From positions 207,203 through 271,202 of the forward strand of contig VFIW01000068.1 in the NCBI GenBank assembly GCA_006386115.1: 64,000 nt of DNA, in the 5' to 3' direction. The notes beneath the pieces were generated by a model that saw only the letters and a program-made list of their open reading frames with translations, was not told where the DNA came from and searched no databases. The translations under genes were made by a program, and so were the position numbers. The stretch comes from Globisporangium splendens. Lineage: Eukaryota; Oomycota; Peronosporomycetes; Pythiales; Pythiaceae. Positions 1-11,090 of the stretch are shown here, piece by piece (within the stretch, counting starts at the first letter, position 1; every line of letters begins with the position of its first letter).

Positions 1-411
1 TGGTGGGTGCGACGGGGAAAAAGAGCACAGAGAAGTGAGTGAAACAACGAAAAACAACAACGCGCGTGTCCTTCGGATGTGGACAATGCGCTGGTCGTAC
101 GTTCTGCGATGGACGTTTTGTAATTGTGAAGAAGGAAAAAAATGAAATGAACTGCCGCATGTGGAGATTTTTGTTTCGTTTGCCATTTTCCGCAGAAAGA
201 TCGTGGTTCGTCACTTTGCAGGGCTTTGTGTTAAGAGAAAATACAAATAGCTACTTCCAACTCTCCTTTCACTGTGCGAAACAAGCCTTCAGTTGTTATT
301 CAAATGGAAACCCCTTTACACATCATCACCTCCCCTCTCTCATCTCGAAGGGTTCATTTTCGCCAAACTCCCTTTTTCAGAAGCGTTCTCTTTGTGAAGC
401 GGCATTTCTGC
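1..411. other. Left-edge stretch without a recognisable gene
   Basis: Open frames here are short, start without conserved sequence and show no domain I recognise. The stretch probably holds the 3' flank of the kinase gene that ends at 412 and the edge of whatever lies to the left. Confidence 0.5.
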
Positions 412-3037
412 CTATTTGATGTGAACAGAGGCGACGCACTGCTGCATCCACCGCAGCGCCTGCGTCTGCTCTGGACGCACCCCTCGCATCGCTGCTTCTG
501 CCGCTTGCGAGTCACCTTCGCTCTCCGTCTTCATGGCCGACGCCACGTCCTGCGTCATCAACAGCGCTCGGAGTGCCGTCTTAAATGCCGGATCCTCAAG
601 CATCGCCACGCTGAGCGTTGACAATGATGCATGCGCAGTGTACGCAGGTGGCAGTGGCGACGTTGCTTCTAGCACTTCTGTTGGTGTGTGAGCGGAGCTG
701 TTGTCGCCCATGTCGGCATGCCGTAGCTCCTCGTTGCCGTCCTCCTCTGTATCGTCGTCGCTGACGTCGTCCTCGAGGCTGGATGACGACTCGACCACGC
801 TCTTCAGCTGCAGCACCATGCGCTCAAACTCCAAGTTCCCAGGCGAGTATTGTTTCTGCGAATTGTCCTCATCGCCATCATCGCCGTTTTGTACCTCGTC
901 CTCTAAATCTTCACCAATGCCACCAGCATGAGCTGCCTCAAGACCCGAAGGCGTTGGCACAACAACCGCGACTGGCGCTGGAGGCGGCAAACAAAGCTGT
1001 AACGCAGCAGCCGACTCCCCTGCTGGTGGCGAAAGTGACTCGTACGCTGGCAGGTTCCGCACGAGAATCACAGAGCCGTCCAGTGGCGATCTCGCTCTCG
1101 CTCTCGTCCCCATCTTCACCACTGCTACCTTCACAGTGGCAGCGCAGTTATCTTCATTCGATGCGCCACTTTTCTTCATGAGCGCGAGTTTGCGATGGCG
1201 GATGTCTTTCCGCACGGCGTCGCGCTGCTTTGTTGCCGCTGCCTTGACGAGCACCGCGCCGCGAGTCTTGGAGGTTGGAGGAACGAAGCTCTTTTCATTG
1301 GAACTGGCAACGATGACAACAGGCATTGGGTACGCAGCAGCGTTCTTGGGGGTCGGTGCTGCAACCACTGGCGCCGGTGGTAGTGGAAGAGCTCCGCTTG
1401 GCGCATTTGGAGCTGCTGGAGGAGGAGGCAGGTTTTGCAGCAATTGCTGGCGCTGTGCCTGCCACTACATTGCAATGCAAGCACCCAGAACAAATCGTTG
1501 AGACGAGGAAGCCACAATAAACACATGCGTGAGTTCGTACCTGAGCGTTGAACGCGCTGATGCGATCACTCACACCAGCCCCCGCGTCCGCTACTGCACT
1601 GAGAGGCTTTGCTGCTGATTGCACGCGCAGCATCTCGACGGGATTGGCTTTCTGCTTTTGAGGTACGAGTCGATTCTTCAGCGCTTTGGCGGTCGGTGTG
1701 AGGCCACGAGGCGACGGTGCGGCCACAACACCACCACGCAGTGGACTTTGCTTCTTGAACGGTCGGCTCTTCTTGAGTAAAGCCGCTGCTCCCGAATTCA
1801 CTGCAGGTTTCTTTTGCTTCGCGCCAAGAAGCTTCTTCATTGCCAGCACTGCGCTCACGCGCTTCTCAACGCTCTTCGGTGGTGGTGGTGGCAAAGGTGA
1901 AGCAAGCGGGCGTGCTGCTTCTTTCTTCTTCTCCTTCAGCACGAGCTCAGCATGTCGCACGACGTGAGCTGCTGTCGCTACCACCGCATTCGGCTTCGTA
2001 ACTGGAGCAGGAGCAGGAGGAGGACTCTTGGCCGCTTCAACAGCTCGAGCCTTTGGTGGTGGTGACATTTTGTTAAGCTGCTGTTGTTTGGCAAAAATGT
2101 GGTGGCCATGCAGCACCGTGTGGTTGAGTTCGTCGGCCATAGCGCGCTCAGAGAGGAACTTTTGGATGCGCTCCATCACAACCGGCGCTTTGAGGATCTG
2201 GTTCACACTCGGTCGCTCGCGTGGAGATTTCGCCAACATGGTCGCCACGAGATCTACCAAACGCTTCGAGTAGCCTCCACCTCTAATGCCACCATCTCTG
2301 GAAACTGGAATCGGCGCGAATTTCGCGTTCACAATGTTGTCAAAGAGCTGTCGCTGGTTGCGCCCGTTGAATGCGTGCGTGAACGTCAGCAGCTCGTACA
2401 GGATGCATCCGAGGCTCCAGATGTCGGTCTTCTGGTTGTACCGCTTGCTCAGGCAGATCTCGGGCGACGTGTAGTAGGGCGTACCCGTCATCGTCGCGGC
2501 GCACGCGAGTGTGTGCGAAAGCACGGTTGCGACGCCAAAGTCGCCCATTTTGACGATCACATTTTTGGATGACGACCCAGCGCGCATGAGAAAGATGCTT
2601 TCCGGTTTCAGGTCGCGGTGCAGGATCTTGCGGTCGTGCAGGTGCTTGAGCGCGAGGCAGAGCTGCACAAACAGATCCAGGATTTCGTGCTCTAGCAGCC
2701 GCGTCCTGCGCGCGACGTGCTGCTCGAGCAACCTGCGCAAATCGCCGCCATCAGCATACTCGGTCACGATACAGAGCACTTGCGGGGCAAGACGCTGATG
2801 TGGCTGTGGCTTCACCAGAAAGCTCTCTTTGCACGCGATGATGTTGGGGTGATCAAGCGCAGCGAGCAATTTCGCCTCACGGAGCGCAGTCTGCTGGTCG
2901 TCGCGCGGATCGATGCGGATCTCCTTGATCACGTACTTCTTGGGCTGCTGCGTGTTCGGGTCGTTCTTTCGCGTCACGAGGTACGCGCACCCAAAGCTGC
3001 CCTGCCCGATCTTGGCGAGTTTTGCGTACTTGTCCAT
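412..3037 (-). CDS. NEK-like serine/threonine protein kinase
   Basis: Two exons, 3037-1541 and 1458-412, joined across an 82-bp intron (donor GTACGA, acceptor GGCAG), give about 847 aa. The kinase domain occupies roughly residues 4-290. It has the glycine loop GQGSFG, the VIKEI lysine, HRD in the catalytic loop, DFG (MGDFGVA), a GTPYYTSPE activation-segment end and DIWSLGC. Order and spacing are NEK-like, the family of mitotic, centrosomal and ciliary kinases. The C-terminal half is low-complexity (Lys, Pro, Ala, then acidic and Ser-rich) with no second domain that I recognise. The catalytic-loop Asn that normally binds metal (HRDLKPxN) is Ser here (HRDLKPES), so activity may be altered. The next gene is divergent, with about 190 bp between. 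Family assignment is fairly sure; substrate is unknown. Confidence 0.85.
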
Positions 3038-3229
3038 CGTAGCGCAGCGTGTGGCTACGAATGCTGCAACGTTGGATGTGTCTATTCGTTCTCTTTGTCT
3101 CCGTAGCTCTCCGAAGTGGAGCCAAGAAAGGCTACTGCCCTGGGCTCGCGCTGATTTCTTTCTAGTTGTGTGGTTTCATGGGATGTTGTGGCATATGCAT
3201 CAGTGCACAAATAGAAGCGGCGATCCGCC

Positions 3230-6200
3230 TTGTTACTTGCTGTCAGTCTACTGGCATGCGATGGCATTAACGCCGTGAGACCTCCAGGATCTCCGTCGCC
3301 ACCACAAGGCGCTTCTGCTTCTTTGGCCGGGGTGTTCCCTTCAGCACTTACATCTGAAGGCGTCGATGGCGTTCTGTACAAAGGCACCACGTCGCTGTCG
3401 CATCATCGCCAGGTGTTCCAGCGCAAGCCGCCACATCTCGACTTCGCGGGCGAGTACCATGCTTCCGGCAAGAAACCCACAGAAAGAAGTTACCACGCCG
3501 CGCGGTCGACGATCGACGCGCTCACAAAGCAACACCGGCAGCAGCAAATCGCACAGGAGGAAGTGTTCGATCGCGGTGCGAACGCCGCGAAGTTCACGGC
3601 GAATTTCGTCGAGACCCGGCTGGGGACATGCGGCGTGCCAACTTTGAACGATGTGGGTGTCCGCACGGCGCGGCAGCGGAGGAAAATGGAGGCGAGTGAG
3701 AGTTCACTGAAGCAGCAGTAACACGGGAAGGCTTCTGCTACCTCAGAGCGCGTTTGCGCCGCGATCCGACGCGTCTACGGCAGCCACACACTCGACCTGA
3801 AGGCGCTTGAGCTCATTCACATCCCGCGCGAGGTGGACACGACGATGCTCATGCAGCTCGCGCGCACGATCTGATGTGTCAACGTGAGCCGCAACGCGTT
3901 GCGCGAGTTGCCGCCTAAGTTCTGCGCAGCGTTCCCCGAAGTCGAAGAACTACTCCTCAAGGAGAACGCGCTCGATCAATTGCCCGCGACACTCGCAGAC
4001 TTGCGGTACGTCAAGATGCTCAATGTCGAGTGCAATCAGTTGGTGATGCTGCCTGCGCATCTCCCAGTCTCACTTGAAGCGCTTGTCGCGAGCCACAATC
4101 GACTCACTGCGATTGCAAATCTGCATGTGCTCACGAGGCTCGTGACGCTCGAGCTCGCGCGCAACCACTTGGAGGTGCTGCCACTTGGCCTCATAGCGTT
4201 GACAAAGTTGAAGATGCTCACCCTGAGTGGCAATCGGCTCGTTACGCTCGCGTTACTGCCAAAACTCGTGGTGAATTCGTCAGCATCATGTCCACAACAG
4301 GAGGACAACAACAGTAACAACGAAGGCGATGTGTCCCAGTGGCGCGTCGAAGTGGATCCACTCACGAAGGACACGATCTACTTTCATAATGCGACCAAGC
4401 GTGTCACACGCACTAAACCCAAGTGTTTCCAGATCCACTTCCTAAAGTTGGCTCTAGGCGGACAGAAGAGCAGCATCACACAGGACCAGCAGCAGACCCA
4501 GGACCAGCAGCGACGAGGTCAGAGACGTACAAAGGAGGAGGTGACTGGATTGTCCACGTTGGCGACGGCAGCAATGCGACCGACGTGCTCTGCTTTGAGA
4601 ACAAACGCACGATGGAGATTGTCACAAACAGCATCCCAGCAGAACTCGAGACGATCGGTGATTTGCGCTTATTGTAGACCCTCTCGATCGCTGGAAACCA
4701 ACTGATGGCGCTACCACCGTCCATCGTACATAGCCATTCACTACGTGAACAGACGATAGATACCTGAACATTGTCGTGACTTGGTCTCATTTCGTGTCCA
4801 CAGGGGAAGTTAGTGCACCTTCAGCGCTTGGACGCCGAGCATAACCAGCTTCTGGCTCTTCCCGATACGCTGCAGGATCTCCAAACGCTCCAGGTGCTCA
4901 AACTCGGCATGAACGCACTCTCGTCGCTCCCACAATCGTTCATGAGCCTAGCGAACCTCACCGAGTACGCCAGTCTCTTCGTTCTTGGCTCAAACGCCTC
5001 TCACTCACAACTGTGTGTGCTGCTTGTTTGCAGTTTAGATCTCAAACTCAATAAGTGGGTCGACAAAGTGGATTTCCGATACGACGGCGATCGCCCCTGG
5101 GGTCGCCATGGCGAGCTCGTAGCAGTGTACATGGTGAACCCTGCAGTCGTGTTTGAAGACCAGCCGACGCTGCCGAGCGTCCTCAGTGTTGTGTGCCATG
5201 GCTTTGACAAGGAGGCATTCACACGCACGCGACGCGACGTGCAGGACGCGATTGAGAGCTTTGTGGGTGTGTACAGCCCCATTGGAATCGCGCACGACAA
5301 CGTGCTGTTCAAGTGCGGGCTGTGAGGAGCTGCTGCGGTGCAACAAGATGCATTCACCGTGCTGGAAGTCTGGATGGGTGCTCGTGCAGGTCGTGTACAC
5401 GCAGGAGGAAGCCGATCGGCACGTAGCTGACGAGACCAAGATCGCTGATGCTGTGCAGGCGCTGCGGCCACAGATTGAGACGTTCCTGCGCACGGTCGAG
5501 AGCGAGAAGCGGTTCCACAAAGAAGTCAAAATCATCAAAGACAAATTGCGTCAGGAGCTGCGCGCACTGAAGAAGAAACTCACCAAGACCAAGGCCAAGT
5601 GGAAGGCGCGCAAACGCGCATTGGACAACCGTGTGAAGCGCGAGGACGCGCTGCGCAAGAAGGATCCAGCTGCTGCGGACGCCGAACTCGCTGCACTGTC
5701 TGTGGGCGACGTGCAGGCGCGACAGAATGAGGAAGACACCGTCAAGACGCTTGAGGAGCGCGTGCGCACATGGACAACCGAGTACGAGCACGGGAAAGCG
5801 CAGCTGAGCCACGGGTACGCTGCATTCATGGACGAAGTCGTCACGAAGCTCTTGACGAGCGTTGGCGCCCAGTTCACGATGCACTTGATCCAGCAGCAGC
5901 GTGAGAAAGTGATTGCGTTTGGATGGCGTCGGCCATGGGACGGCCACAACAGCAGCGAGTTTGAAAAATACAAACTGCTCGTGCGCCGCAAGATGCTGGA
6001 AGACGGCACGATGGAGCAGGAAGAGACACCACCACAAGCAGATGGCGATGGCGATGCTGGTGACGAGAGCGACAACAGCGAGATCAGTGACGTCTCCTTC
6101 GAAGGCTACGCGGACCTGATCAACACGATGGCAGCAGGTGGACAACCGCCAACCGACGACAATGATGATGATGAAGATGATGACGAGGATTGTGCAGGAG

Positions 6201-6307
6201 GAGAGGATCGAGCTGCAATGCTAGCCAACCTTGTCGCGAGTGACGTGAGCGACGACGATACGAATCTGGGTGAGAATAACAACGACTCAGAAGACAGTGA
6301 CCTGTAG
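3230..6307 (+). pseudogene. LRR and WW-domain protein, broken by several lesions
   Basis: The reading frame can be followed from about 3230 to 6307. It runs through a basic N-terminal part, LRRs from 3884 to about 4270 (NALRELPPKF, NHLEVLPLGL), a WW-like segment near 4335-4420 (WRVEVDPLTKDTIYFHN), more LRRs at 4810-4970 and a long charged coiled-coil and acidic C-terminus (5360-6307). It is interrupted by in-frame TAA at 3719 and TGA near 3869, a frame change between about 4430 and 4500, TAG near 4675 and another frame change near 5323. Two normal introns are visible (about 4750-4811 and 4967-5034), so it was once a spliced gene. No good in-frame ATG precedes the first segment. The parts after 5326 form a clean 300-codon frame and could still be expressed. 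Sequencing error is the alternative for some breaks, but five in one gene favours decay. Confidence 0.6.
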
Positions 6308-6436
6308 AGAAGAGCCTGAGTCACGAAAGAGCAAACAGGCACACACAACAAAGCAGGCGAGCAACAAGCAGCATGCAAAAACACAACACCCCATCTATTA
6401 CAAACGAAATCACCACCATCAACGAAATGGGAATGC

Positions 6437-8092
6437 TCACAGATGTGGGGGAGGAGGCGCCAACGTGTGCTCTCGTGCAAATGGATGGTTGGAAGGTTTT
6501 CGTGGCGCGCGCATCGCGACACCGTCGATCATTGGGTACCGTTCCGCAAAGGACGGCGTGCGCGGCGTTTTCAGCAGTGTCTGGTATACAGCATCGCGAT
6601 GACCAGGCGATTCGTGCAAGTACCGGAATTGCTTGAAGATCTTCATCGCGTACTTGGCATCAATGACCGGGTCATGGTCGGCCTCCTATTCACATTTCGC
6701 AAAGAGCGTGGGTGATATATACACGTCAGGTCAGTTGCAAACGAAATGGAGAATGTCGGAGAAGAGCTGCTCGTACCTGGATGTTATGGCCGAGGAGGTA
6801 TTTCGCGACGTGACGAAGCGAGAAGTACCGATAGCGGATCGTGCCGTTCTGCGATTGCATCGGGATCCGGAACAGATCGGCGACGTCAAACATTTGCTTG
6901 TAGTCCTTGTCCTTCTCGAGCAGGAGCCACTCGAGGTCTTTCTTGATCGATTGACCAACAATCACGCTCTCGACCGGCAGAATGCGCTTGAGCTCAACCA
7001 ACGCTTCATCCAGGCTCGGTGCGCCGACCAAGTTGCTACATCAAATCATGCGTAGAAATGGTATTTCAGCCAATTGAATCAATCATGAATGCACACATTC
7101 ACACAAAGCAAAGCGCTACAAACCTCTCTGTGATCCCTGTGAGTTGCGTGAGGTAACTCACGATATGCTTGTCGGGCTTGACGAATCGATCGTACACGAC
7201 GTTTTCGTCTTCGTCCACAATTGCGATCCGCGCGACATCCCGATCACTACCAGAGACAATACAAACAACACAAAATACATGGTTGGTTTGGCTCGTAAGA
7301 GTTCGAGCAAGCGGAACAAGAGAGTGGAAGACGAACTTGGTGCCCTTGCCAGTCGCGACGCATTCCACGTCAATCGCGAAAAACTGCACACACAAACAGC
7401 AAACAGATTAAACAATACGGTCATCAAACGACACGAAAGTAATCGCAACGTACCGGTCCTTCAATATCGCGCGTCAACACAGGAAGAATCTCGCTGATCA
7501 CCTCGTAATTGCCTGTCTTGGACGGGTTTGCTTGAATCGAAAGCGCTCTGCGAGGGGTTGTGCTGCTGCTGCTGGTGCTGCTATCGTTCCCCGCGGTGGG
7601 CGACGTGCCGCTTCCTACGCCGTTCGTATACACTGGAGGTGGTGGCGACGGGAGCTGCTGCATGTGAGGAGGCAATGGCGGATCCGAGAGCATCATGGGC
7701 GGCATCACGGGCGGCAACGACACCATCATCCCAGGCGCTACGCCCGCGTAGTACATCGAGTAATCACTCGGCTGCTGCGCTTCGTCCATTCCAAAGGACA
7801 TCATCCCCGGCGGCGCAATGTGCGCGAACGGACACTGCGGACCATTGCGGCAGCCTGTTGCCGCCGTGTAGAAGCGACACGCGCGCACGGCCGACGCCGA
7901 CGCGTTCACATTCGCGTACGGGTTCGACGCGCTGATGACGATATCGCCACCAATTCCGCCTGCGGCTGGGTCCTTCGTCGCGTCATCAGACGCTGGCTCA
8001 GTCCCAGGCGCGTACTCATGCTTGAACGTGCACGACTCGCCGCGGAAGCAGCCGTTCGGGGACTGGAAAAAACGGCACGTCGTGGCGTCCAT
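6437..8092 (-). CDS. CCCH zinc-finger protein with DEDDh 3'-5' exonuclease domain
   Basis: Five exons (8092-7454, 7383-7337, 7246-7124, 7035-6777, 6685-6437) splice in frame to about 438 aa. Two CCCH fingers of C-x8-C-x5-C-x3-H spacing lie at residues 6-25 and 72-91 and should bind RNA. After a Pro/Ser-rich linker a DEDDh exonuclease of the REXO4/ISG20 type starts at residue 214. It has FFAIDVE (first Asp and Glu), then VGQSIKKDLEWL (second Asp region), and EADHDPVIDA formed across the last splice (His and final Asp). The domain order suggests an RNA exonuclease guided by its own RNA-binding fingers; the substrate is not predictable. The exon boundaries rest on frame continuity and motif restoration, and the 47-bp second exon is the least certain. 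Confidence 0.85.
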
Positions 8093-8713
8093 GGCGCGCG
8101 GCGTATGGAGATCAACTCACTCGTTTGCCTATGAGAAATACGCAAAATACACACAGAAACATGGTGACTAATGGTTGGTGTTGCGCGCGGCGTACACGTA
8201 GCTCCCTTCCTTCCCTCTCGCCCAGCCAAAAGCACCGCGTCCTCTCTCTCTCTCTCTCTCTCTTCCATGCACGTCGCTCCATTCGAGTACTCAGCGCCAC
8301 TACATAGAGTCGCACAGGGTGCTCACGTACCTGTGTGTGTATGGAGACGGAAGCCTGCGTGACGACGGAAGCACAGCTCACCACGCGCTTCTCTTCTTCT
8401 CGTTCTTCGTCGTCGTCTTCTGTGATAAGGTGCTCTCAGCACTTGGCTCCACGCTTAGGAAACGCTCGGTATCGGACGGTACATACCGGTTCGTCACCAG
8501 TATTCCCAAGTTGTCTTTCCTTTCTGCATGGCATATCCAAATTGCTCGTGATCAGCGCATGGAGCGTGTGGGTGCGCTTGCATACATATATTTGTGTGTG
8601 TATCTTACATGTCTGTCTTGGCCAATCCTCTCCATCTTCATCTTTAACCATCGTCATAGTCGCCTCCTAGTGCCGTCCTCACACGCACTCTCTCTTCGTC
8701 AAAACTGCTCCAA
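8093..8713. other. Intergenic region with a CT microsatellite
   Basis: No gene is visible. A pure CT dinucleotide run lies at about 8242-8263. The stretch is the upstream region of the exonuclease gene and the 3' flank of nothing on its right, since the next gene (minus) ends at 8714. Confidence 0.5.
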
Positions 8714-9061
8714 TCAAGCGCTGCGCTTGACATTCTCCTGCGCGACGGCGGCTTCGGCTGCTGCGTCGCCCTCTTTCTCCAGACGGTCGTGCTCCAGGTT
8801 GCGCAGGATGTCGCGCAGCTCCTCGGACGTGTAGCGCGTGTTGAGCGTGCGGTACTTTTTGAGCTGGATCACGCCGATCATCTCTTGCACCATCCAGCGG
8901 CCCTTGTGGATCGCCTTCTTGAGCTCCACGGGGTCCGTCAGGTCGCGGTTCTTGAAAAACCCCGCCTTCACCTTCTCGCGCACGTAGGAGAGTCCCAGCG
9001 GGTAGTCCTTGCCCACGTGCAGGAAGCGCCGGTACAGATCGCGCACCTTCGGGTCCATCAT
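8714..9061 (-). CDS. LYR-motif protein, ETFRF1 (LYRM5)-like
   Basis: A 115-aa protein starting at the first of two adjacent ATGs (MMDPKVRDLY). It carries the LYR tripeptide (DLYRRFL) followed by GKDYPLG, then FFKNRDLTDP and QLKKYRTLNTRY. That pattern is typical of ETFRF1/LYRM5, a small mitochondrial matrix factor that binds electron-transfer flavoprotein and, like other LYR proteins, acyl carrier protein. Length matches the family (about 90-120 aa). An upstream in-frame ATG at 9151 would add 30 residues, but these are unlike the family. The C-terminal tail is Ala/Glu-rich and not conserved. Confidence 0.8.
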   Translation of the reverse strand: MMDPKVRDLYRRFLHVGKDYPLGLSYVREKVKAGFFKNRDLTDPVELKKAIHKGRWMVQEMIGVIQLKKYRTLNTRYTSEELRDILRNLEHDRLEKEGDAAAEAAVAQENVKRSA

Positions 9062-9735
9062 TGCGCTCGTCTTGTATGCGCTTCCGATGTTTGCAGTTGC
9101 AGTTGGCGAACGCTCACGTCGGACTCGCACGTCGGGTCCGGAATGCGACAATCACTCGGAGTGGATGTTGCACGAAGCTTCGCGTCACATTAGTGGCTAG
9201 CTGCCCACACGCCAATCATTCTTGCAACCAGCTGTTTTTTTTTACCTTTGAAGAGCTCTTTTGGAGATCTTGACGAGCAAAATGGACTCAAACGTTCGAT
9301 TTTTCTTTTGGTGGTGGCGGCTTTGGTTTCAAGTGGTGCTTGCCATTGGTTTCATAAGTTACGTCTTCTTGCTGTTCATTTCATTTGTGGCCGTTGGCTG
9401 TTGGAGAGTCATTGCTGCTCGATGATTATTGTTTGCTTTCCTACACGCTATGTTTCTTGCTTGCTCTTGCTCTTGCTCTTGGCTGCAAAAGGCTTCTAAC
9501 TGCTATCCATACTCTTCCTTTTGCTGCATATCTTTTCTGCATTCGCTCCACGGCACTGTGCTCATCCCATCTACTAAAGTTACTGCCGAGAGCAGCAACG
9601 CACTCACACACACGAATATATCCTATTTGCTAAAGCTGTCTACACTACCTACCTATCATATCGTACCTCCACCGCCAGCCCAAAGAAAGCAAACCAATCG
9701 TCTGTTCCTCTTCTCCATTGCAACTCCACAGCCCA
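9062..9735. other. Intergenic, no gene seen
   Basis: The stretch is T-rich in places, with only short unsupported open frames on both strands. It lies between the start of the LYR gene and the 3' end of the CCT-motif gene. Confidence 0.5.
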
Positions 9736-11090
9736 TTATGACGTGCTCGCAACGAGAGACGCAATCGCTGCCGTCGACGCCGCGAGGAGCGACTGGACCG
9801 GAGTAATTGCTTGCACTGGTGCAGCCGCTGGCACAACGACGGGAGCTGGGACTGGCGCTGGTACAGCCACTGGCATCACCACCATCAAGCTGGAAGCCAT
9901 CGATGGAATCTCAGGGGATGCTGGTTCAGGAGACGACATCGGCGTCACCGGCGGGGTGAACGATGACACCGACAACGGCGACATCTCCCCTGTTGGCGAC
10001 ATGGGCTCGTCATCCTTCATATCACACATGTTCTCGAGCACGCGAACGAAGCGACCCTTGATACGAGGGCGATCATCCGCGAGCTTCTTCCTGCAATCGT
10101 ACTTGATGCTTTTCTTCCACGTGCGATTCTTGCGCTTCTCGTGGAACTTTTGGATGCGCAGCTTCCGCGCCGCTGGGCTGTACGAGCCGATCTTCTTGGT
10201 GTTGTCGCTTCCAGACAGCAAACCGCGCTCGCCGTTTGGCGCAGTGATGCTAAGAACACCAAGGAATGGATCTCCCGCAGTGGCACCTGTCAGCCCCGAT
10301 TTCGAGGCACCTTGCAATGCTTCGTCCTGCGAGTCTTCACCAGCTACTGCACGAGCGCTGACCTTAAGCGACGGACTCATCGATCCCTTCGCCGCCGCAT
10401 TCGAACCATTCGCCAACGTCGCCGCACCACCCATTGTCGACTCTTTCTTGCCAAACAGATTCGTTCGTCTCTTCTTACTGGAACTGCTCGTTGGCGACGG
10501 GATCGTGAAGTTCATCGTGTCAAAACTCATTAGGAGCTTCTCTGCGTCCTTGGTCTGATGTCCTGGAAGCTCCATTTCCACACACTCTGAAGAGAGAGAA
10601 GAGAGAAGAAGGGAGAGATAGAAGGTATCCCCGCCCAGACATATATGTCAGAGACTTTTTGCCGATTTCAACAACAACAACATCAAAACGACGTCCACTA
10701 ACCAAAGCTGGAGGACACCTCGGACGAGTCATCAAATGTGAATATCTCGCTCCCGCGCAGCGGTGACAAGAACGACGACGGACCAAAGCCAAAGTCGCTC
10801 GCGACGTCGTGGTCGTGTTCAAACTCCTCCATCTTAAGCGACAGCTCCAGATCGTCGTCGGCGTCGTGCACGACCCAGTCGATGTCTTGGTTCAGCGACT
10901 CGTCCAAGTCCATGGCGCGCAGGTTGTCGTCGCTGATCCAGCCGCTGTCCATGTCGACGTCCATGACTTCCTTCTTGACGACCGCGACGGCATCGTGGAC
11001 CTTCTTGCGTTGTGCGAGACTGCCCTTGAGCTTGTCCTGCGGCGACAAGCACATCGACAGCTTGGTGCTGTCGTCCCGCATGAGATTCAT
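9736..11090 (-). CDS. CCT-motif protein (paralogue 1)
   Basis: Two exons, 11090-10703 and 10586-9736, joined across a 116-bp intron with a pyrimidine-rich acceptor, give about 412 aa. Residues around 269-311 form a CCT motif: a basic stretch RKLRIQKFHEKRKNRTWKKS followed by KYDCRKKLADDRPRIKGRFV. This is the CONSTANS/CO-like/TOC1 type found in plant and protist transcription regulators, where it mediates nuclear localisation and NF-Y or DNA contacts. The N-terminus is acidic, the C-terminus Pro/Val/Ala-rich. A role as transcription regulator is inferred from the motif only. Confidence 0.8.

Noticed and set aside
5354..6145. 263-codon frame on the minus strand opposite the LRR/WW gene C-terminus
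   Set aside because: It is the codon-bias shadow of the charged plus-strand frame, with low-complexity composition and no motif.
8242..8263. CT run as a functional element
   Set aside because: It is a simple microsatellite in an intergenic region, with nothing that ties it to regulation.
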